Assembly (NCBI GenBank): GCA_001465015.1
Contig: LNEO01000246.1
Location: 144,280 to 208,279 of the forward strand
Reading direction: 5' to 3'
DNA: 64,000 nucleotides
Origin: Deltaproteobacteria bacterium Ga0077539
Lineage (GTDB): Bacteria > Myxococcota_A > Polyangia > Polyangiales > Ga0077539
The position numbers and the translations under genes were made by a program. Positions 16,671-24,380 of the stretch are shown here, piece by piece (position 1 is the first letter of the stretch; each line of letters begins with the position of its first letter). The notes under the pieces are model-generated. The model ran no database searches. It saw nothing but the letters and a program-made list of their open reading frames with translations, and was not told where the DNA came from.

Positions 16671-17051
16671 TCAGCGCCGCCGCATCAACGTACGAACGTG
16701 CGCCACGAGCGCGTCGCGAAGGGCGGTGTCCGTCGCGAGCTCGGGGTTGGGCGGCATCATGCCGCTGAGCCCCACGGCGCTGCCGCCGCCAGAGAGCAAG
16801 CGCCGTAGGTGCTCGTCCGTGGCGCGCGCGTGCCACACAGGGTCGGTGAAGTCCCGCGGCCTGGGCGTGAGTCCAGCAGCAGCCGCGCCATCGCCGCGCC
16901 CTTGCGGGCCGTGGCACGGCACGCAGCGGGACGAGAACAGCTCTTGCGCGCGATCCGAGACAGATCGGGGCGCCTCAGGAGCGGAGGGCTTGCACCCGCC
17001 CAACGAACACAGCGCCGAGAGCGCTGCCACGAACAGCCAGCGAGCATCCAT
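16671..17051 (-). CDS. c-type cytochrome lipoprotein
   Basis: This is a 126-aa single-haem cytochrome c. The signal peptide MDARWLFVAALSALCSLGGC ends in a lipobox (LGGC), so it is probably membrane-anchored in the periplasm. The haem site is SSRCVPCHGPQGRGDG (CXXCH) and the distal Met ligand is likely in LSGMMPPNPEL. This is a class I, short electron-carrier type. ATG 17051 is chosen because the frame upstream is Arg-rich and not signal-like. The redox partner is not evident from the neighbourhood. Confidence 0.88.
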   Translation of the reverse strand: MDARWLFVAALSALCSLGGCKPSAPEAPRSVSDRAQELFSSRCVPCHGPQGRGDGAAAAGLTPRPRDFTDPVWHARATDEHLRRLLSGGGSAVGLSGMMPPNPELATDTALRDALVAHVRTLMRRR

Positions 17052-17160
17052 GACAGCGCGGGTCTGGCACGCCGCCGTCCCTCGCGCGAGCGAACAAGTT
17101 ACGCGGCGCGCGCCGCAAGTGCGCGCCGCGCGCAGCCCGCGACGACCCCGAGCATCGTCG

Positions 17161-18312
17161 CTACCCAGAGCGGTCATCGCTCTCGCGCACGTACCCCAGC
17201 CACCGCCCTCGAAACGCCTCGCTGATCGCGGCGTCCTCGCGCACCCTCGCGCAGAGAGCGGTCACGAGACGACGCACATCGTGCTCCTTGGTCCCGGCGA
17301 TCGACGGCTCGATCCATCGGTCGGGCAACTCGTCCCCGCTCGGCGCGAACTTCATTGGAAGCACGTCGTAAAAGGGAGCGAGGCTCGGCTGGCCGCGTTC
17401 GTCGAAGAGCAAGCCGTAGTTTCCCAGGTGTGTGTCGTTGTTTCCGATCGCCCTCGAGAACTCGTGCACCACCTCGAAGCGTCGAAGCTCGTCACTCGAC
17501 AGCCAGCCGGAGCAACGAAGCTCTATCGCGACGGTCCCGGCCTGCGCAGCGTTGACGATGCGGTACTGCGCTGCGGCGAGCCAATACCACGAAGCTGCGC
17601 CGATTCGGCCTCGCCCTTCGACGCGGTCGAATCGCTCGGCGACGAGGCACACCCGATCGTCTACCAGCGTGATCCGCGCTCGAGCCGCAGGGATCGACGC
17701 GGCTGCAAGCGTCGCCGCGCAGTGCGACTCGAGTCGAAGAAGGTCTGCCCAACGCTGTCCGAGATCCGTCGAAACGGGCGGCGAAAACTTCACGAGCCAG
17801 CCTGTTCCGTCGGAGAGCCGAAGCGTGAATTTGGGTCGCTCGCCGCCCATCGAGCTCATCGCGTTCGTCTGCGCGCGCGCCTCGTCGATCAGCGCCGCGA
17901 ACTGGGACTCCGCCTCCTCACGCGCGGGCCCCGAGGTGCGTCCCTCACCGAAGATGCGCTGATAGCGCTCGTAGCTGCCGTCGCCCACGACGAGGTTGCC
18001 AGTCAGGTCATGGCCCGCGTTTTCGAGGGCCGCGAGCGTGTGCTCCGCCGTCCAGTCTCGCGGTCTCGCGGGCAACCCGAGCTCGGAAAACCACTGTGCG
18101 AACCGCGCGCCGATGAATCCTGACGGGGCCGCGTCCTGCATCGCCCAGGGGACGTCTTCTTCGACCGCGTGCTCTCCGACGTCGAGCAGCGGATAGCCGA
18201 GCGCTTCGAGCTCCAAACTTCGAACATGGGTCGAGAGTCGCAGCTGCCCGAGGCGACGCAGCTCGCCGCTCGGCGTCACGATTCGGATCGGCACGACGCG
18301 CGACGAACCCAT
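17161..18312 (-). CDS. HipA-like kinase-fold protein, no antitoxin partner
   Basis: This is a 383-aa protein of the HipA family (Ser/Thr kinase fold; toxin in HipBA modules). Visible features are GERPKFTLRLSDGTGWLVKFSP with the ATP-binding Lys, the catalytic-loop-like AIGNNDTHLGNYGLLF (D, H and N all present) and PFYDVLPMKFAP matching the metal-binding segment. It is shorter than typical HipA (about 440 aa). No Xre-type HipB gene lies upstream; the upstream neighbour is a divergent zinc-ribbon gene. It may be an orphan HipA-like kinase and not a toxin. The start at ATG 18312 is preferred over a longer frame to 18462. Confidence 0.82.
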   Translation of the reverse strand: MGSSRVVPIRIVTPSGELRRLGQLRLSTHVRSLELEALGYPLLDVGEHAVEEDVPWAMQDAAPSGFIGARFAQWFSELGLPARPRDWTAEHTLAALENAGHDLTGNLVVGDGSYERYQRIFGEGRTSGPAREEAESQFAALIDEARAQTNAMSSMGGERPKFTLRLSDGTGWLVKFSPPVSTDLGQRWADLLRLESHCAATLAAASIPAARARITLVDDRVCLVAERFDRVEGRGRIGAASWYWLAAAQYRIVNAAQAGTVAIELRCSGWLSSDELRRFEVVHEFSRAIGNNDTHLGNYGLLFDERGQPSLAPFYDVLPMKFAPSGDELPDRWIEPSIAGTKEHDVRRLVTALCARVREDAAISEAFRGRWLGYVRESDDRSG

Positions 18313-18488
18313 CGCGATCGATGATGGTAGGCGTTGCGACGAACCACAACGACCAACTTCGCGCGAGTCTCGAGGTCGGTGCCAGATCAGAGCGAAACGT
18401 CGATGGTGGGCTCCGACTCGCGAGGCACCGAGCGGTGCTCGCTGCAGCAGTTGCTGGGACACACACTTTCACGATAGCGACCTCGCCC

Positions 18489-18746
18489 GTGACCATCGTT
18501 CAACGATACGTCTGTCGAAGCTGCGCCTATCGATCCTCACCGATCGGCGTGATGCCGTTCAGCCCGACGAGCCCGACGAACCAACGCTTCTTCACCTGCG
18601 GCCCCTGCAAAGAGCTCGTGGCTGCAGTGTCGACTGTTGGCGGCGTCGGCGTTCGTTGCACTCATTGCCAGCGAGACGGGCTCGCGCCCCTCTCCGGCTG
18701 TCCGCGCTGCGGCAGCAAAGACGCCCGCTTCGAGACCGACCGCTGA
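18489..18746 (+). CDS. small double zinc-ribbon protein
   Basis: This is an 85-aa protein with four CxxC knuckles: VCRSCAY, TCGPCKEL, RCTHCQRD and GCPRCGSK. They can form two zinc ribbons. No other domain is seen. It is divergent from the HipA-like gene, with about 176 bases between their starts. GTG 18489 is the first start that avoids a low-complexity N-terminus. The family and function are unknown; such proteins often bind nucleic acid or act as protein adaptors. A palindromic repeat array begins 33 bases after its stop. Confidence 0.6.
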   Translation: MTIVQRYVCRSCAYRSSPIGVMPFSPTSPTNQRFFTCGPCKELVAAVSTVGGVGVRCTHCQRDGLAPLSGCPRCGSKDARFETDR

Positions 18747-18778
18747 CGCGAGGACACGCGACGTCCCGATCCCCCAAC

Positions 18779-18886
18779 GCTTGATGCTCAGCATCATCCC
18801 GCTTGATGCTCAGCATCATCCCGCTTGATGCTCAGCATCATCCCGCTTGATGCTCAGCATCATCCCGCTTGATGCTCAGCATCATC
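18779..18886. repeat. five tandem 22-bp palindromic repeats
   Basis: Five head-to-tail copies of a 22-bp unit occupy the gap between two convergent genes (units start at 18779, 18801, 18823, 18845 and 18867). The first four are identical; the fifth diverges only in its last bases. Each contains the perfect 15-base palindrome TGATGCTCAGCATCA (7-bp arms around a central C). The 22-bp period places all centres on about the same DNA face. As RNA each unit could fold as a 6-bp hairpin with a 3-base loop, and there is no U-run. It lies 29 bases beyond the glnA stop. Confidence 0.9.
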
Positions 18887-18914
18887 GCCGTCCCCCCGCG
18901 TCACGCCCTCGCGC

Positions 18915-20324
18915 TCACACGTCGTAGTACAGGAAGTACTCCATCGGCGTCGGGCGCAGGCGCACCGGGTCGTGCTCGTTCGAGCGCTTGTACTCGATCC
19001 AGGTCTCGAGCAGGTCCTTGGTGAACACGTCGCCCTTGAGCAAGAACTCGTGGTCCGCTTCGAGCGCGTCGAGGGACTCGCCGAGCGAGCCGCACACCTG
19101 CGGGACGCTCTTGGCCTCTTCGGGCGAGAGCGAGTAGATGTCCTTGTCCAGCGCGTCGCCAGGGGACAGGCGGTTCATCACGCCGTCGAGCCCCGCCATC
19201 ATCATGGCGGCAAACGCGAGGTAGCCGTTGCACGACGGGTCGGGGAAGCGCACTTCGATTCGCTTGGCCTTCGGGCTCGACGAGAACATCGGGATGCGGA
19301 TCGACGCCGAGCGGTTGCGCGAGCTGTACGCGAGGTTGACCGGCGCTTCGTAGCCCGGAACGAGCCTGCGATAGCTGTTCACCGTCGGGTTGGTGATCGC
19401 GTTGAGGGCCTTGGCGTGCTTCAGGATTCCCGCGATGTAGTGCATCGCCATCTCGCTCATGCCTGCATAACCGTCGCCCGCGAAGAGGGGCTTGCCGCCC
19501 TTCCACAAGGACTGGTGCACGTGCATGCCCGAGCCGTTGTCGCCGTAGAGCGGCTTGGGCATGAACGTCGCGCTGCGCCCGTTGCGAAACGCGACGTTCT
19601 TCACGACGTATTTGAACCACAACAGCTTGTCCGCCATCGTCACGAGCGAGTCGAACTTCATGTCGATCTCGCACTGACCGGCGGTGGCGACCTCGTGGTG
19701 CGACGTCTCGACCTCGATGCCGACGGCCTCGAGGCACTGGCACATCTCCGTGCGCAGATCCATCAGGCGATCGTGGGGCGCGACGGGGAAGTAGCCCTGC
19801 TTGTGGCGGATCGTGTAGCCGAGGTTCTTCTCGCCGCTGCCCGAGTTCCACGTGGCCTCTTCGGAGTCGACCGAGAAGAACTGCGCGTGCGGCTTCACTT
19901 CGTAGCGCACGTCGTCGAACACGAAGAACTCCGCCTCGGGACCACAGTAGATCGTGTCCGCGATGTTCGTGCTCTTCAGGTACGCCTCGGCCTTGCGCGC
20001 GATGTAGCGCGGATCGCGGCCGTACGGCTGGCGCGTGATCGGATCGACGATGTTGCAGATGAGCGACAGCGTCGGCTGCGCCATGAAGGGGTCGATCCGG
20101 GCCGTGGGCGCCTCGGGCAAGAGCAACATGTCCGACTCGTTGATGGCCTTCCACCCGCGGATGGAGCTTCCGTCGAAGCCGAAGCCATCCTCGAACGCGT
20201 CCTCCGTCAGGCGATGAAACGGCACGCTCGTGTGCTGCCACTGACCCAACAAGTCACAGAACTTGAGGTCCACCATCACGACGTTGTGCTTGCGTCCGAG
20301 CTCGATCGCGTCCTTCGATTGCAT
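18915..20324 (-). CDS. glnA: type I glutamine synthetase
   Basis: This is a 469-aa glutamine synthetase (glutamate + NH3 + ATP to glutamine), as expected for the GSI-beta dodecamer. Visible are FDGSSIRGW, the active-site EAEFFVFD, NGSGMHVHQSLW, the ATP-binding KRIEVRFPDPSCNGYLAFAA and the Tyr adenylylation loop DKDIYSLSPEEAK, so covalent control by an ATase is likely. ATG 20324 has an AAGGA five bases upstream. It is 93 bases downstream of glnB on the same strand. A GC-rich stem-loop lies between them. Confidence 0.97.
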   Translation of the reverse strand: MQSKDAIELGRKHNVVMVDLKFCDLLGQWQHTSVPFHRLTEDAFEDGFGFDGSSIRGWKAINESDMLLLPEAPTARIDPFMAQPTLSLICNIVDPITRQPYGRDPRYIARKAEAYLKSTNIADTIYCGPEAEFFVFDDVRYEVKPHAQFFSVDSEEATWNSGSGEKNLGYTIRHKQGYFPVAPHDRLMDLRTEMCQCLEAVGIEVETSHHEVATAGQCEIDMKFDSLVTMADKLLWFKYVVKNVAFRNGRSATFMPKPLYGDNGSGMHVHQSLWKGGKPLFAGDGYAGMSEMAMHYIAGILKHAKALNAITNPTVNSYRRLVPGYEAPVNLAYSSRNRSASIRIPMFSSSPKAKRIEVRFPDPSCNGYLAFAAMMMAGLDGVMNRLSPGDALDKDIYSLSPEEAKSVPQVCGSLGESLDALEADHEFLLKGDVFTKDLLETWIEYKRSNEHDPVRLRPTPMEYFLYYDV

Positions 20325-20382
20325 GAGAGTCCTTCGCTTGTTTTTGTGTGTTACGTCACTGAGAACATAGAGTTGGGCCTCG

Positions 20383-20399
20383 TCGAGCGCGCCGCTCGA
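20383..20399 (-). other. stem-loop between glnB and glnA
   Basis: The segment reads TCGAGCG-loop-CGCTCGA, a 7-bp perfect stem with a 3-base loop. It lies 18 bases after the glnB stop and 59 bases before the glnA start. No U-tract follows, so it is a weak terminator at best. It could instead set the ratio of the two products by pausing or mRNA processing. Confidence 0.4.
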
Positions 20400-20417
20400 T
20401 CGGTGTCCCAAACGTGA

Positions 20418-20756
20418 CTAGATCGCGTCGCCGCCGCGCTCGCCGGTGCGAATACGGACCGCCTCTTCGATCGGGATGACGAAGATCTTTCCGTCCCCGA
20501 TGCGACCGGTCTTCGCGGTGCGCTCGATGGCGTCGATGACCGCCGCGACCTGGTTGTCGTGCACGACGATCTCGATCTTCACCTTCGGAACGAAATCCAC
20601 GACGTACGCGCTGCCGCGATAGACTTCTTTCTTGCCGCCCGTCCGGCCGAAGCCCTTCACCTCGGTGACGGTCATCCCCTGGATCCCCACCTCGGCCAGG
20701 GCGTCCTTCACTTCGTCTAGCTTGAACGGCTTGATGATCGCTTCGACCCGCTTCAC
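20418..20756 (-). CDS. glnB: nitrogen regulatory protein PII
   Basis: This is a 112-aa PII signal protein that senses 2-oxoglutarate, ATP and ADP and controls nitrogen assimilation through GlnA adenylylation and other targets. The T-loop GRTGGKKEVYRGSAYVVDF contains the conserved Tyr of the YRG motif used for uridylylation. The B-loop TGRIGDGKIFVIPI and the C-terminal RTGERGGDAI are typical. GTG 20756 has an AGGA seven bases upstream. It is the first gene of a glnB-glnA pair. Its upstream region carries the nested dyad listed separately. Confidence 0.96.
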   Translation of the reverse strand: MKRVEAIIKPFKLDEVKDALAEVGIQGMTVTEVKGFGRTGGKKEVYRGSAYVVDFVPKVKIEIVVHDNQVAAVIDAIERTAKTGRIGDGKIFVIPIEEAVRIRTGERGGDAI

Positions 20757-20854
20757 GGCTCTCGTCCTTCGTGCGCTGCGCGCTCTGCGACGGACTCCGT
20801 CCGCATCGCCGTCAACGCGGCGCGAATCAGAGCCCAACGGCTGGGCTCTCGTAC

Positions 20855-20893
20855 AATTCTCGACGTTAACGGGACGTTAACTTGCCGAGAATT
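20855..20893. promoter_or_regulatory. nested inverted repeats upstream of glnB
   Basis: AATTCTCG (20855-20862) and CGAGAATT (20886-20893) are perfect reverse complements. They enclose two GTTAAC palindromes, each within the octamer ACGTTAAC, at 20863 and 20874 (11 bases apart, one helical turn). The centres of the outer and inner dyads nearly coincide (about 20874 and 20873). It lies about 100 bases before glnB and 68 bases past a divergent-side gene, so it is the best operator candidate of the glnB-glnA unit. No sigma-54 consensus was found here. Confidence 0.5.
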
Positions 20894-20922
20894 TCGCCCC
20901 ACCCCGCTGTCTCAGCGGACGA

Positions 20923-21324
20923 TCACACGTCGAACGACACGAACGGCGGAGCGCCGTAGCGCGTCTGCATCATCGTTCCATCGCCGGGCGTCGGCGTCGT
21001 CGCGGGGCCGGCGTCCGCCGCAGATGCAGTCGTGTCGGTCGTCGGGGTGGTCGTGCCGTCCGTCGTCGAGCCGCTTCCGCCGCTCGTGGTGCCGCTCGTC
21101 GCGGCGCCCGTCGTGGATTGCGCCGAGGGCTGCGGGCCGTCGCACGCCGCGGCTGCGAGCGCCACGCCGAGCGCGACGATCGCCGAGCGCGAGAGCCCCT
21201 CGGTCGAGGCGCGATGGACCGAGGCGCGAGGCGCGAGCGACCGCGCGCAGAAGTGGCAGGTTGACTCGCACGAGCGGACGAAGCGCCCGCAGTGCACACA
21301 GGGAACGAGCGGCGAATCTGACAT
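20923..21324 (-). CDS. small lipoprotein-like protein with zinc-ribbon head
   Basis: This is a 133-aa protein. The first 30 residues carry VPCVHCGRFVRSCESTCHFCAR, two CxxC pairs as in a zinc ribbon. Next comes a hydrophobic segment SAIVALGVALAAAACDG resembling a membrane or lipobox segment. The rest is a Thr/Gly/Ser-rich low-complexity stretch ending in APPFVSFDV. A cytosolic zinc ribbon before the membrane segment would place the Thr-rich tail outside. The family is not recognised. It is 34 bases downstream of the large lipoprotein gene on the same strand. Confidence 0.6.
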   Translation of the reverse strand: MSDSPLVPCVHCGRFVRSCESTCHFCARSLAPRASVHRASTEGLSRSAIVALGVALAAAACDGPQPSAQSTTGAATSGTTSGGSGSTTDGTTTPTTDTTASAADAGPATTPTPGDGTMMQTRYGAPPFVSFDV

Positions 21325-21358
21325 CGCCGCGACGATACTCCGTCCGTGGGTTTCTGCG

Positions 21359-24169
21359 CTACATCGCTCGGCCGAGGATCGACAGCAAATAGTCCCTCGG
21401 CGACGAGAACAGCGTGTCGGACGCGCACGACGCCGCGGCGCGCGCGGTCATCGCGCCCCGAGCGATGGTGATCTCGCCAGAGGGCGAGAGCGTGAGCCGA
21501 TCGAAGCCCATGCGCGCCATCGACGTCGGCGCTGGTTCGACGACGAGGCCCATCGCGTCCCGACGCGCCGTCATCTCGCTGTGATCGACGCCGAAGGACG
21601 CGTCCGTGGCCCAGCCGAGCGCAGAGAGCGCCGCGCCCCGCGTGCTGACGAGCACGCTCGCGTCGAAGGCCGTCTCGGCGTAGCCCACATCGGGCACGAT
21701 CGATCGATCGGTCTGCACGCGAAGGGCCTCGATGATGACCGTGGTCGAGCCGATCGTCGCCTGGCAGCGATCGACGAACACGCGCCGAGCGCGGTGCAAA
21801 ATGTCCCGCGGAACGGGCCAGAGCTGCGCCGCCGGCATGGTCGTGCGCGGGCCGGGCTCGAGCGTTCGAGCTTGCTTGAGCACGAGCCGCGCGGGGCGAG
21901 CGCTTCCGTCGCGCATCGCGGGCCAGCCCGCGAGCATGTCGTGAAACTCGAAGTCGATCGTGAGGGTGCGGCTGCGCTGCGCGGGGGAGCGCGGCGTGTT
22001 CTCCCGGGTCATCCAACGATCGGTGACCGCGAAGGTGTCGTCGAAGAGCTTTCGCAGCGCGGCGTCGTCGAGCAGAAGCGCCTCGGGCGAGAGCGTGCTT
22101 CGTCGCACGCGCTCGATGCGAATCGCGCCGTCGCTGCGGCGACGGATCACGCGATCGACCTCGGGCAAGATCATCGGGTTGGGGTTGGCGACGCTCTCGG
22201 CGCCTCGCTGGACGTTGACCTCGAGCCGAACGCTGTCGTTGTCGTTGGGGGGAGTAATCGTGAGCGTGCACACGCCCGTTGCGCGCTCGAGCGGGTCGTC
22301 GAAGCGCGGGTGAATCGTGACGCCCATCGCCGCCGAGAGGTGGTCGATGTTCTCTTGCTTGCGCTCTTCGAACGCCTCGAAGCCCCAGAACGAGCCCCAC
22401 ACTTGCTGAATCGCGCGCTCGACGGTCTTGGCTCGATCGCTCGTGCGCGGCTGCAGCTGCGGCTCGAGAAAGCCCGTAAACGACTCGTAGAGCCCCGCTC
22501 CGTTGAAGCCCTCGATGTCTTCGACGTTGGACGACGATCGAAAGCGAATGCCCTGTGTGGGCGCGTAGTCTGCGAAGATCGTCGCGAGCTCTCCGCGGAT
22601 GCGCGTGAGGGTGGCGGGGTTGATGGGCGTGTCCTGAACGAGCCCGCGGATGCCGAGTCCTCGCGAGAGGTTGCCGGTCGTCGTTCCCGCGGGGTTTTGC
22701 ACGTTGAAGGCAGAGACCCAGGCGCGATCGTTGTTCGTGGGATGACGCTGGAGGTAGACCGTCTGGCCTTCGAGCAAGAGCTCGCGCACGCGGACGTCGC
22801 GGACGAAGTCGGGCAACGCGAGGACGGCGGCGATGCGCTCGCGCAGCGGCGCGAGGTGCTCTGTGTACGCCCGGACCGTGAGCGCGTGCGGGCGATCGGG
22901 CAACGCGAGCGTCCCGTGCGAGAGCAGCTCGATGAAGCCCGAGGACTTTCCGCCGATGGTGGACAAGAGCGCGGGGATCTCGCGCGGGGCTCGCGTGGCG
23001 AGGTCGATGAGGTACGAAATCGAGTCCGGCGCCGGCGTCGTGACCGAGCGCACTGGGCGCGACGACAGCATGACGTAGCGGTTGTACTGCTCGCCCGTGA
23101 GCGGCTCGATGCGAACGACGTCGGGCGACTGCGCGAAGTAGACCACCGGCGAGTAGCCTCGAATCAACTGTGCGAGCGCGGGGTCTTCGAGCGCGCCAGC
23201 GACGTGCGCGTTGGGGATCCCACGGTTGCGCGCCAGAAGATTGATGTGCGCGAGCGGCGTCTGCGGAACGGCCGTGACCACCCCCGCGGCCGCCGGAAGA
23301 AAGTCCGGCACGCGCTCGAAGACCAGCACCTCGTTGGCGTTGGTGTTGGGCATCCCCTCGCTCGCCCGCACCAGGCGTAGAAAGCCCGCGGTGATCCCGT
23401 CGCTGTACACCTCGCGCGTGCCCGGCACGACCACGTCCGAGTAGCGCAAGATGCGATCCCAGTACGGCAGACGCTCGCTCTCCATGCGTTGCGCCAGCGT
23501 CTCTTGCTCCGAGGACCGGACGAGCCACTTGATTTGTGGTGCCACCGATGCGGGCATCCCCGGCTCGATGCGCTGAAAGAACCGAACGAGCTGCGCGTGC
23601 TCGAGGTTGTCGCTGAACTCGAGCTCGAACGCCCACCGCGCGCCCTCGCTCTCGTTGCGCGGCGGAACGCGGAGCACCGTCGCGACCCCGAAGCTCCGCG
23701 TCGGGCCGAAGGACCGCTCGTAGAAGCGCCAGGAGTAGAGCCTTCCATCGGCGATCTGCAGGTCGAGCGGCAGCGTCGGCTGCATGCGGGCCCAGGCGTA
23801 GGCGTCGGCGATGGTCGGCAGCGACAGTCCTGGGACTGGCATCACGTCGTCGCCGGGGACGCGCTGACCGTTGAGCAGCCGAAACCAGTACCACTCGTCG
23901 TGCAGGGTGTAGAAGCGGGTGTCGTAGAAGCGAACCTCGCTCGGATCGACACCGCCGCTGAACGAGTTGATCACGAGCTTGAGCGCGGGCATCCGCCCGG
24001 CCGACGCGAGCTGCATGAACTGCGCTTCGCTCTCGATGCGCGAGACCGTGTGATCGTCGAACGTCGACGCGGGCGGGCCGCAGCGCACGAGCGAGAGCCC
24101 CAACGAAACGGCGAGCGCGCTCGATCGAAGGCGAAAACCGAGAGCAGCGGTGTCAGCGCGCGACTTCAT
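21359..24169 (-). CDS. exported lipoprotein with phosphohistidine-like and PEP/pyruvate-type ATP-grasp domains
   Basis: This is a 936-aa protein. The signal peptide ends in SLGLSLVRC, a lipobox. Residues about 30-250 are not recognised. A swivelling-domain-like motif PLAHINLLARNRGIPN (His kept) lies near residues 290-305. It is followed by the ATP-grasp (PEP/pyruvate-binding) segment with GGKSSGFIELL, GIRFRSSSNVEDIEGFNGAGLYESF and VQQVWGSFWGFEAFEE-type blocks (about 400-640). In PEP synthase and PPDK the order is ATP-grasp then His domain; here it is reversed, as in glucan water dikinase. A carbohydrate or peptide phosphorylation or sensing role is inferred only. ATG 24169 begins the signal. 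Confidence 0.78.
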   Translation of the reverse strand: MKSRADTAALGFRLRSSALAVSLGLSLVRCGPPASTFDDHTVSRIESEAQFMQLASAGRMPALKLVINSFSGGVDPSEVRFYDTRFYTLHDEWYWFRLLNGQRVPGDDVMPVPGLSLPTIADAYAWARMQPTLPLDLQIADGRLYSWRFYERSFGPTRSFGVATVLRVPPRNESEGARWAFELEFSDNLEHAQLVRFFQRIEPGMPASVAPQIKWLVRSSEQETLAQRMESERLPYWDRILRYSDVVVPGTREVYSDGITAGFLRLVRASEGMPNTNANEVLVFERVPDFLPAAAGVVTAVPQTPLAHINLLARNRGIPNAHVAGALEDPALAQLIRGYSPVVYFAQSPDVVRIEPLTGEQYNRYVMLSSRPVRSVTTPAPDSISYLIDLATRAPREIPALLSTIGGKSSGFIELLSHGTLALPDRPHALTVRAYTEHLAPLRERIAAVLALPDFVRDVRVRELLLEGQTVYLQRHPTNNDRAWVSAFNVQNPAGTTTGNLSRGLGIRGLVQDTPINPATLTRIRGELATIFADYAPTQGIRFRSSSNVEDIEGFNGAGLYESFTGFLEPQLQPRTSDRAKTVERAIQQVWGSFWGFEAFEERKQENIDHLSAAMGVTIHPRFDDPLERATGVCTLTITPPNDNDSVRLEVNVQRGAESVANPNPMILPEVDRVIRRRSDGAIRIERVRRSTLSPEALLLDDAALRKLFDDTFAVTDRWMTRENTPRSPAQRSRTLTIDFEFHDMLAGWPAMRDGSARPARLVLKQARTLEPGPRTTMPAAQLWPVPRDILHRARRVFVDRCQATIGSTTVIIEALRVQTDRSIVPDVGYAETAFDASVLVSTRGAALSALGWATDASFGVDHSEMTARRDAMGLVVEPAPTSMARMGFDRLTLSPSGEITIARGAMTARAAASCASDTLFSSPRDYLLSILGRAM

Positions 24170-24380
24170 TGACGGCGCCAGCTTGCCCAGCAACGACCGT
24201 GCCCACAAGGGACGCCCCGCGATCGCGCGGTGTTTTGCAAGGAAAAGTCGGGATGGACGCCCCGAGCACAGTGTCACACTGAGCCACGGACGCGAGCGAC
24301 CAGGGCGCCGCGCGAAGCGACGTCGCCGCGGCGGTGAGTAACCAACGCGCCCGCGCCGCGTACAATGGAGGGTGACAGTC
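24170..24380. other. divergent intergenic region (lipoprotein / msrA)
   Basis: About 211 bases between divergent starts. A TACAAT at 24361-24366 could be a -10 for msrA but no good -35 is found 16 to 18 bases upstream. Nothing else is evident. Confidence 0.4.

Noticed and set aside
20970..23894. Long minus-strand frame of 974 codons overlapping the ATP-grasp lipoprotein gene
   Set aside because: It is Arg-rich low complexity with no domains, while the frame of the called gene has a lipobox and family motifs.
24361..24366. TACAAT as the -10 of msrA
   Set aside because: It is a good hexamer but no -35-like sequence is found 16-18 bases upstream, so I only mention it.
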